Source: Geofilum sp964396555 (GTDB taxonomy: Bacteria > Bacteroidota > Bacteroidia > Bacteroidales > Marinilabiliaceae). From it: a DNA stretch of 5,221 nucleotides. The notes under the pieces were generated by a model. It did no database searches and was not told the DNA's origin. It saw only the letters and a program-made list of their open reading frames with translations. Both the position numbers and the translations under genes were made by a program. Below are positions 1 to 5,221 of the stretch, in pieces. Within the stretch, counting starts at the first letter, position 1. Every line of letters begins with the position of its first letter. The stretch covers positions 1 to 5,221 of the forward strand of contig CAYNFX010000116.1 in assembly GCA_964396555.1 (NCBI GenBank), in the 5' to 3' direction.

Positions 1-1285
1 CCACCTGATCCTCATCGTTGGGATTTATTATTATGGCCTCTCCCATTTCCTTGACTACCCCTGTCATCTCGCTTACCACTACAACCCCAGTCTGGTTGAT
101 CCTCGATGCCACATATTCCTTGGCTACCAGATTCATGCCATCACGAACAGGTGTAATCAGAGCCACATCGCACATACTGTAAAGTTCAACGAGATTCTGA
201 AAGGGCATGGAGCGGTAGAAGTAAAGCACTGGCGTGTAGTTTATTGAACCATACAGTCCGTTGATTTTTCCCACAAGCTCCTCAACCTCGCTTTTCAGCT
301 TCTTGTAATGGGCTACATTATCACGCGAGGGGACGGCCAGCATTACAAGGGTCACACTGCCCCGGTAAGCGGGATTCCTCTGCAGGAATTTCTCAAAAGC
401 CCTGAGTCTGTTGGGTATCCCCTTTGAGTAGTCCAGACGGTCGATTGACAGTATCAGATGCTTGCCATCGGATATCAGGAAGTACTTTTCAAGTTCGTTA
501 TGGATCTCCGACCTCTCCTTTACCGGAGTATGAAAAATATTAAGTGCGGCCTTATAAAACTTGTCATAGTCTATTCCCATCGGGAAGGAATCCACAAGTA
601 TAATTCGACCGTCAATATGTATCTCATTAAGCACTATCTCATAACCAAAGATCCTTCGCGCACTACTCAGAAAGTGACGCTGATAGTCATAGGTATGAAA
701 ACCGATAAGGTCAGCACCCAGCAGGCCCCTCAGCAGTTCATCCCGCCATGGCAGTATCCTGAAAACCTCATACGAAGGAAAGGGTATGTGCAAAAAGAAG
801 CCAATTGTGATATCAGGCCTCTTGCTCTTTACCATCTGAGGCACAAGCATAAGTTGATAGTCGTGCACCCAAACGAAATCCCCATGACCGGCAGTCTCAA
901 GTATCCTATCGGCAAATTTCTGGTTGACATTGATATAGGCGTCCCAAAGGCTGGCATGAAAATCAACGTACTGGGCAAAATAGTGAAAAAGAGGCCATAT
1001 TGTATTATTGCAAAACCCTTCGTAAAAGTCCTCCACCTCCTGTGCACTCAGGTGCACAGAAGTGCAGCCTTCTTCTTTAAGCAAGCGGTCAATAGCTATT
1101 AATTCCTTCCTGCTTTTGGTGTCGGAAGCAATTCCAGCCCATCCTATCCATTTGCCTTTAAAATCCTTGTATACAGAGTTCATTCCCGTTGCCAGCCCGC
1201 CAACACTAGGCTCAAGGCGAGGGTTGCCATTTTCGAAGCTGATACTGAAGGGAAGTCTGTTGGAAACTATATGAAGCCTTTTCAT
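1..1285 (-). CDS. otsA: Trehalose-6-phosphate synthase (GT20, OtsA type), 3' end outside window
   Basis: This enzyme transfers glucose from UDP-glucose to glucose 6-phosphate, giving trehalose 6-phosphate in the cytosol. The start is the ATG at 1285-1283, which opens directly into the GT20 N-terminus (MKRLHIVSNRLPFS). The frame stays open for 428 codons to the window edge. Residues matching the E. coli OtsA active site are all visible: R10, the GG pair at 29-30, Y88 and W97 (same 9-residue spacing as E. coli Y76/W85), D142 in WVHDYQL, R283 and K288 in the RLDYSKG motif, and D382/E390 in RDGMNLVAKEY (same 8-residue spacing as D361/E369). The loop GFFLHIPFPSYEVFR is also intact. Single-domain OtsA proteins are about 470 aa, so the synthase domain is nearly complete. 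Bacteroidota homologues often continue into a trehalose-6-phosphate phosphatase domain, for about 730 aa in total, but that part cannot be seen. No clear Shine-Dalgarno sequence precedes the start. It is transcribed divergently from the GH15 gene. Confidence 0.96.
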   Translation of the reverse strand, partial: MKRLHIVSNRLPFSISFENGNPRLEPSVGGLATGMNSVYKDFKGKWIGWAGIASDTKSRKELIAIDRLLKEEGCTSVHLSAQEVEDFYEGFCNNTIWPLFHYFAQYVDFHASLWDAYINVNQKFADRILETAGHGDFVWVHDYQLMLVPQMVKSKRPDITIGFFLHIPFPSYEVFRILPWRDELLRGLLGADLIGFHTYDYQRHFLSSARRIFGYEIVLNEIHIDGRIILVDSFPMGIDYDKFYKAALNIFHTPVKERSEIHNELEKYFLISDGKHLILSIDRLDYSKGIPNRLRAFEKFLQRNPAYRGSVTLVMLAVPSRDNVAHYKKLKSEVEELVGKINGLYGSINYTPVLYFYRSMPFQNLVELYSMCDVALITPVRDGMNLVAKEYVASRINQTGVVVVSEMTGVVKEMGEAIIINPNDEDQV

Positions 1286-1308
1286 AACACGTTTTTTCCG
1301 GTTTCTAC

Positions 1309-1340
1309 CAAAGGTAATAAAAGCACTCTAAAGTTCCATG
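1309..1340 (-). promoter_or_regulatory. Candidate otsA promoter (Bacteroidota type)
   Basis: Read on the minus strand, 1316-1309 is TACCTTTG, an exact match to the Bacteroides -7 consensus TAnnTTTG. Twenty bases upstream (1340-1337) is CATG, only a half match to the -33 TTTG element. Transcription would begin near 1302, giving a leader of about 17 nt before the otsA start codon. The -7 box is convincing on sequence and the -33 box is weak. Assignment assumes a Bacteroidota host. Confidence 0.45.
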
Positions 1341-1342
1341 GC

Positions 1343-1373
1343 TTTTTAATGTTGCCAAATATCCTTATATTTC
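1343..1373 (+). promoter_or_regulatory. Weak candidate promoter for the GH15 gene
   Basis: TATATTTC at 1366-1373 matches TAnnTTTG at every defined position except the last. TTTT at 1343-1346, 19 bp upstream, matches three of four bases of the -33 element TTTG. Transcription would begin near 1380, leaving a leader of about 16 nt before the chosen ATG at 1397. AT-rich DNA produces such partial matches easily, so this is tentative. Confidence 0.25.
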
Positions 1374-1396
1374 ATTGGGATAAAAAACTTCCAGAT

Positions 1397-3217
1397 ATGA
1401 CTACAAGCAGCAACAGGGGAATGAACTACGGAGTAGTAGGAAACTGCCGCAGTGGAGCCTTGATTTCAGAAACAGGAGCAGTGGTATGGCTATGCATGCC
1501 CAAGTTTGATTCGGCTTCAATATTTGCAAAGATACTAGATGATAAGATCGGGGGTAGCTTCGAGATCCTTCCCGAAAACTGCCTCAATATAAGTCAGAAA
1601 TACGACGGAAACACAAATATCCTTGTAACTCGCTTTGAGTGCAGTGACGGAACCTTTGAGGTATATGACTTTATGCCAAGGTATGATAATAACAATAAGG
1701 GTTTCTATACTCCCCCTGATCTTATAAGATTCTTCAAACCTATAAGTGGGAAACCATCGTTCAGGGTTATCTATGATCCCAGACTCGAATACGGCAAGTA
1801 TCCCACTAAGATCGACTTTCACGAAAACTATGTTAAGGCGCAGACTACCAAAGGGGATTATGACTCAAACTATCTCTACTCGAGTATGGATCTACGCATG
1901 GTGGTGACTCGCCAGATGCTGACTCTTGAGAAGGAAGAATTTATCCTGATCAGTTATAACCAAAAACTGCTTCAACAGACTGTCGAGCGAACCTATACAA
2001 AGCTAATCCGCACTAAGGCCTACTGGCTTACATGGTCGGAAAGAACTACCCGCTACAGGATGTTCAACGAGGTGATAACGCGTAGTGCCTTGGTGCTTAA
2101 ACTACTGAGCTTCCAGGATTCCGGTGCCATACTTGCAGCAATGACAACTTCCCTTCCGGAAACTGTTGGGGAAGTGCGCAACTGGGACTACCGCTACTGT
2201 TGGATCAGGGATGCTTCGATGGTGGTTAAAGTAATGACCCGGCTGGGTCATTACAATCTGGCTCACCAGTACCTTAAGTTTATCACAGATATTCTTCCCG
2301 AAAAAGATGAACGCATTCAGATAATGTACGGCATTAATGGCGAAAAGAAACTTTCTGAATCCACTCTTGACCATTTATCAGGCTATAAAAATAGCAGACC
2401 TGTACGTGTGGGTAATGCTGCATACAAGCAAAAACAGAATGACATATACGGCATTTTGATGGATGTGATATTCCAGCACTTTGATATGTACACCGTATCC
2501 CTGGCTCATAGCGAGGAACTGTGGACCATCACACGCAACATGGTATGGTCGGTTGCACGCAACTGGAAGAAGCCCGACAGGGGTATATGGGAAATCAGAA
2601 CGGGCAACAGGCACTTCACCTTCAGTAAGGTGCTGTGCTGGGTGGCCATTGACAGGGCTGTTAAGATTGCACAGAAACTATTGCAACATAGTGAGGCTGA
2701 TAAATGGATTCCATTGAGAGAAGAGATCCGTAACGACATCCTAAAAAATGCATGGAACGAGGAAAAGCAGGCGTATACTCAGTCATATGGGGACTCTGAT
2801 CTCGACGCCTCTGTCCTGTTGATGGAGTTTTATGGCTTCCTGCCCGGCAGTGATCCAAGGTTTAAAAGTACAGTAAGAGCTATTCAGAGGGAGCTGGAAC
2901 ACAATGGCCTTATGTTCCGCTATAAAAACAAAGACGACTTTGGAACACCCTCATCGGCCTTTACAATATGCTCCTTCTGGCTTGTTCGTGCCCTCTATAT
3001 GATAGGCGAGGAAGAAGAAGCAGCGAAGAAGTTCGACCAATTGCTAAGCTACTCCAACCACCTTGGACTGTTTAGCGAGGACCTGGACTTCGAGACCAGG
3101 CAGCTTCTGGGCAACTTCCCGCAGGCCTATTCTCACCTGGCAATAATAGACACGGCTATTTTGCTGGCCGAAGGCAAGCTGAGCAGGGACGAGCAGGTAT
3201 TGCAGTCAATACACTGA
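1397..3217 (+). CDS. GH15 glycoside hydrolase with trehalase-like N-terminal domain (possible trehalase)
   Basis: This is an intact 606-aa member of glycoside hydrolase family 15 (glucoamylase, glucodextranase and actinobacterial/archaeal trehalases), inverting enzymes that release glucose from alpha-glucosides. The N-terminal part is a trehalase-like beta-sandwich opening with NYGVVGNCRSGALISETG from about residue 10. The (alpha/alpha)6 barrel follows, with the family signature NWDYRYCWIRDA at 262-273. E399 in PDRGIWEIR is the expected general acid. E561 in LFSED, ahead of LLGNFPQAYSH, is the expected general base. No signal peptide or membrane segment is present, so it is cytosolic like OtsA. 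I chose the ATG at 1397 because family homology begins just after it. The frame is open back to an ATG at 1271, but that would overlap otsA by 15 bp and absorb the promoter region. ATGs at 1349 and 1421 are alternatives. Trehalase is inferred from the neighbour; glucoamylase-type activity on malto-oligosaccharides is the main alternative. Length is normal for the family and no frameshift is seen. Confidence 0.93.
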   Translation: MTTSSNRGMNYGVVGNCRSGALISETGAVVWLCMPKFDSASIFAKILDDKIGGSFEILPENCLNISQKYDGNTNILVTRFECSDGTFEVYDFMPRYDNNNKGFYTPPDLIRFFKPISGKPSFRVIYDPRLEYGKYPTKIDFHENYVKAQTTKGDYDSNYLYSSMDLRMVVTRQMLTLEKEEFILISYNQKLLQQTVERTYTKLIRTKAYWLTWSERTTRYRMFNEVITRSALVLKLLSFQDSGAILAAMTTSLPETVGEVRNWDYRYCWIRDASMVVKVMTRLGHYNLAHQYLKFITDILPEKDERIQIMYGINGEKKLSESTLDHLSGYKNSRPVRVGNAAYKQKQNDIYGILMDVIFQHFDMYTVSLAHSEELWTITRNMVWSVARNWKKPDRGIWEIRTGNRHFTFSKVLCWVAIDRAVKIAQKLLQHSEADKWIPLREEIRNDILKNAWNEEKQAYTQSYGDSDLDASVLLMEFYGFLPGSDPRFKSTVRAIQRELEHNGLMFRYKNKDDFGTPSSAFTICSFWLVRALYMIGEEEEAAKKFDQLLSYSNHLGLFSEDLDFETRQLLGNFPQAYSHLAIIDTAILLAEGKLSRDEQVLQSIH

Positions 3218-3236
3218 GTGCTGTAACCTACAGTAC
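3218..3236. terminator. Small hairpin across the convergent stop codons, possible bidirectional terminator
   Basis: GTGCTGTA (3218-3225) pairs with TACAGTAC (3229-3236) around a 3-nt ACC loop, forming an 8-bp stem with one G-T wobble. It starts at the base after the GH15 stop (TGA 3215-3217) and includes the stop of the opposing TPR gene (TAG at 3230-3228). The location suits a shared terminator. However, no U tract follows on either strand and the stem is only moderately GC-rich, so a chance palindrome is quite possible. Confidence 0.25.
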
Positions 3237-4205
3237 AAGCAACCAGTCAGCCAGCATTTGGTAAAGCTGGGTATTATCATTAATCCAGGCCATTGCATCT
3301 CCCGGGTAACGGGAATATGAAATGTGATATGCCATAGGTTGTGCAAAACCCAGAGTACCAACCTGACTGAAAAAGTCAGAGTAGAATAGCCAAAGCACCT
3401 CTGATGAGGCCACATTTGCAGTTTCCATGCTATTTATCAGGTCTACAGCCTGCTTGACAAACCATTGTCCTTTTTCATCCTGTTTTCCCTTAAACTCCTC
3501 AGGCCTGAAATCAGTTGTAAAACCCTTGCTTGCAGTTGACACCTTAGAAATACTCTGGTTTGATGCAGACCAACTGCCAAGAAGGCGTTCTATACTTGCC
3601 ACTATATCTGCACTGTTGAGTTCGTTGTGATTCAAAAACAGATAGTACATCAGGGGTACAATAGCTTTCAGGTTTTCCCCCCTGCGATACATATTCTCAC
3701 CAAGTAAAAGGTGGGCAGGTGAAAATGCAGGATAGGAATGAATAGACTTCAGGAGGAACTTCTCCCCCTTTTCCTTGTCAAAGGGGATGTTGATTCTGCC
3801 TGCGTGGTACAGCAACAGATAGTCGGAAGGAAACACTTCCAGACCCTCGTCCAGCCACTTATTGCGCAATCTCACATTCCCCAGCTTCTCATAACCAAGA
3901 ACTCCGGCCAGATATGCATCTGACGATGGATTAACCCTGTCCCTTACACCCTTTATTGCAAAATCTACGGCACGCTGAGCATCACCCAGGTTTATGCACA
4001 CCATGGCAAGACCGCCGAGGATATCCGCATCATCCGGGGCATCCAGAAGGGCCCGGCTAAGGTAAACCATAGCCGAGTCATTCTCACCCCTGTCCAATAA
4101 TTCCAGACCTCTTAGTTTCAGAGCGTCCGCCGCACTCTGAGAGTACATTCCCACGCCAGATGCCAGTATCAGCAATGTAATAACAGTCCTCAATCTAAAT
4201 GTCAT
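3228..4205 (-). CDS. Exported TPR-repeat protein, function unknown
   Basis: This is a 325-aa protein with a Sec-type signal peptide: basic MTFRLR, a hydrophobic stretch at about 8-20, and likely cleavage near 22-26 (MYSQSAA). There is no lipobox cysteine, so the mature protein is probably soluble in the periplasm. Residues 26-195 read as about five helical TPR units, with typical A/G/Y/P positions: roughly 26-59, 60-93, 97-128, 129-161 and 162-195. The pattern is clearest in the first two (for example GLELLDRGENDSAMVYLSRAL ending at DAP). Residues 196-325 are not recognisable as TPR. They contain a polar low-complexity linker at about 210-240 and then a helical-looking domain rich in W, F and Y. 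The ATG at 4205 lies 18 bp after the stop of the upstream macroglobulin-like gene, so the two are probably co-transcribed. No Shine-Dalgarno is visible. TPR units suggest protein-protein interaction, possibly with the upstream product, but that partner is a guess. It ends 10 bp from the convergent GH15 stop. Confidence 0.88.
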   Translation of the reverse strand: MTFRLRTVITLLILASGVGMYSQSAADALKLRGLELLDRGENDSAMVYLSRALLDAPDDADILGGLAMVCINLGDAQRAVDFAIKGVRDRVNPSSDAYLAGVLGYEKLGNVRLRNKWLDEGLEVFPSDYLLLYHAGRINIPFDKEKGEKFLLKSIHSYPAFSPAHLLLGENMYRRGENLKAIVPLMYYLFLNHNELNSADIVASIERLLGSWSASNQSISKVSTASKGFTTDFRPEEFKGKQDEKGQWFVKQAVDLINSMETANVASSEVLWLFYSDFFSQVGTLGFAQPMAYHISYSRYPGDAMAWINDNTQLYQMLADWLLVL

Positions 4206-4223
4206 CTATATCCGTTTTAATCA

Positions 4224-5221
4224 TTATTCTGTAACAATAACTACCGATCCGCTATGTCCTGAGTAAGAAGGAGCATAGAAGCATGATACAGCTACAGGAC
4301 CCTGAACGGCCTTTCCGCTGTGAGAGACAGTCATCTCCCAGCTCACTGTGTGGGTTCCTCTAGACAGTTTATCAACAAACAAGTCGCAACCTGCATCGGT
4401 AACAGCAAGATAGTAACCCACACCGAAACTGTAACGATAACCCGAAAGCATATCAACAGGTTCAAGTATTGCAGCCCTTGGTGCGTTGATATGGACGAAG
4501 TCAAGGTCCTGTGGAACTTCTACACTCAGTCTCTGCATCAGCCTGTCACCCTTTTCAAGTATTGTATTGGCATCAACCGGTATCCAGCTTTCCTTTCCGT
4601 CAGCATAGACCCTTTTGTACAGTGCTGAGGTAGCTTTCAGAAAGCCTCCGGCTTCTACCTGCCCGGTATCGGCAAAGTAACTCAGATGAACAGTAGCAAA
4701 TGATGGGCCATCCTTCTTCTTTTCAATAGTTATATCAGCGTAATCCTTACTAAGAACAGGCCCACTGGCTGAAAAACTTCTGTAGCCTGAAGCACTCTCC
4801 TGCTGTGGGAAATCCACAACTTTACCCGCTACCAGCACCCTATCAGTCTGTTCAGCACTGAAATACTTCTGTCCTGAAGAGGCCAGTGCGTAAAGTGCAT
4901 ACATAGTAGCACGTGTTGTTGACCAGTTCTGTGTATGCTTCTGCTCAAACAGCCATTTCTCCATACCACGTAGTTCCTTATCAAAACCTCCGGTCGTTCT
5001 GAAAGCCTCAATAGCAGCCACATGGCTTTCAATCGGAGCCTGATACCAGTAAGGACCTTGTTTGGCTCTGAAGAAGAGAGAGCCACCTTCCTCCATCAGG
5101 TATTCTGACAGAGAATGCGCAAGGGCTTTTGCAGCAACAACCTTTCCATTGCGATGCAGTATGGTTGTTGCATAAGCCATCTCAATCGGAGAGTTTGCAG
5201 GAAGCTTGTTTTCGAGATAGC
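4224..5221 (-). CDS. Alpha-2-macroglobulin family protein, C-terminal fragment (5' end outside window)
   Basis: The visible 331 residues are the C-terminus of a much larger protein. The frame stays open past the methionine at 5180 to the window edge (YLENKLPANSPIEMAY), so that methionine is internal. Bacteroidota homologues are often 1,800-2,000 aa. About the first 130 residues look like the end of the alpha-toroid thioester domain, with the characteristic W-x-TT-x-AT-x-YALYAL motif (W99 and TT 101-102 of the fragment). The last 110 or so form the closing beta-sandwich, with the ILEP segment and the family-typical ending FYAPSYSGHSG before a short V-rich strand. Bacterial macroglobulins are periplasmic, often lipid-anchored, protease traps thought to protect the envelope. 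The signal peptide, lipobox and any thioester CxEQ site would lie upstream, so protease-trapping competence cannot be judged here. The gene precedes the TPR gene by 18 bp. Confidence 0.88.
   Translation of the reverse strand, partial: YLENKLPANSPIEMAYATTILHRNGKVVAAKALAHSLSEYLMEEGGSLFFRAKQGPYWYQAPIESHVAAIEAFRTTGGFDKELRGMEKWLFEQKHTQNWSTTRATMYALYALASSGQKYFSAEQTDRVLVAGKVVDFPQQESASGYRSFSASGPVLSKDYADITIEKKKDGPSFATVHLSYFADTGQVEAGGFLKATSALYKRVYADGKESWIPVDANTILEKGDRLMQRLSVEVPQDLDFVHINAPRAAILEPVDMLSGYRYSFGVGYYLAVTDAGCDLFVDKLSRGTHTVSWEMTVSHSGKAVQGPVAVSCFYAPSYSGHSGSVVIVTE

Larger units (their letters stand above)
1286..1396. promoter_or_regulatory. Divergent intergenic control region between otsA and the GH15 gene
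   Basis: This 111-bp AT-rich stretch is the only non-trivial intergenic gap in the window and must hold the start signals for both divergent genes. It contains a Bacteroidota-type -7 box for otsA, a weaker box for the GH15 gene, and an inverted repeat AAAAGC (1319-1324) / GCTTTT (1341-1346) separated by 16 bp. The repeat overlaps both candidate -33 positions and could be an operator, but six-base arms are short enough to arise by chance in AT-rich DNA. No riboswitch-like structure is apparent. Confidence 0.6.

Noticed and set aside
458..1102. Open reading frame of 214 codons on the plus strand
   Set aside because: It lies entirely antisense to otsA, whose frame has complete GT20 catalytic motifs. 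The predicted protein has no recognisable domain, so it is a shadow frame.
1062..1274. Plus-strand frame of 70 codons leading up to the GH15 gene
   Set aside because: It is antisense to the otsA N-terminus and has no family features. It is not a leader gene for GH15 because the divergent promoter region lies downstream of it.
1336..1341. CCATGG palindrome in the divergent intergenic region
   Set aside because: The flanking bases do not extend the symmetry, and a 6-bp palindrome alone is expected by chance.
2102..2858. Several 65-90 codon frames on both strands within the GH15 gene
   Set aside because: All overlap the intact GH15 catalytic domain and show no independent coding evidence.
4320..4628. 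Plus-strand frame of 102 codons inside the macroglobulin-like gene
   Set aside because: It is antisense to a region with clear macroglobulin C-terminal motifs and its translation has no recognisable features.
4224..5180. Macroglobulin-like frame read as a complete 318-aa gene starting at 5180
   Set aside because: The same frame stays open to the window edge and the sequence begins in the middle of the thioester-type helical domain, so the methionine at 5180 is internal.
1..5221. Search for insertion sequences, CRISPR arrays, tRNA/rRNA genes, att sites, long direct repeats or a novel defence-type system
   Set aside because: No transposase or integrase frame, no regularly spaced repeats and no tRNA-like cloverleaf or rRNA segment was seen. 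Nearly all of the window is accounted for by four intact or edge-truncated genes with ordinary family assignments.

Overview
This window looks like ordinary chromosomal DNA from a member of the Bacteroidota, with a Bacteroidales/Marinilabiliales-like relative most likely. That placement is inferred from four things: the start codons lack Shine-Dalgarno sequences, a TAnnTTTG-type -7 box sits in the only real intergenic gap, a GT20 trehalose-phosphate synthase gene is divergent from a GH15 gene, and a large alpha-2-macroglobulin-like gene is followed by a TPR gene. No rRNA or other taxonomic marker is present, so the assignment is provisional.

Layout, left to right. (1) Positions 1-1285, minus strand: 428 codons of a trehalose-6-phosphate synthase (OtsA type, GT20). 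It starts at 1285 and runs off the left edge. (2) Positions 1286-1396: a 111-bp divergent intergenic region with candidate promoters for both flanking genes. (3) Positions 1397-3217, plus strand: an intact 606-aa cytosolic GH15 glycoside hydrolase with a trehalase-like N-terminal domain. (4) Positions 3218-3227: a 10-bp gap between convergent stop codons, spanned by a small hairpin. (5) Positions 3228-4205, minus strand: a 325-aa exported TPR protein. (6) Positions 4224-5221, minus strand: the C-terminal 331 residues of an alpha-2-macroglobulin-like protein whose start lies beyond the right edge.

There are two functional modules. The left one is cytosolic trehalose metabolism: OtsA makes trehalose 6-phosphate from UDP-glucose and glucose 6-phosphate. 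The GH15 enzyme plausibly hydrolyses trehalose or another alpha-glucoside, and the two genes share a divergent control region. The right one is a cell-envelope pair read right to left: a macroglobulin-type protein, probably a periplasmic protease trap, then 18 bp later a secreted TPR protein. The modules meet tail to tail and nothing in the sequence links their functions.

I found no mobile element, CRISPR array, tRNA or rRNA, long repeat, frameshift or broken gene. I do not see a previously undescribed system here. The points most worth checking are the substrate of the GH15 enzyme, the compact divergent promoter region, and the poorly classified C-terminal half of the TPR protein.
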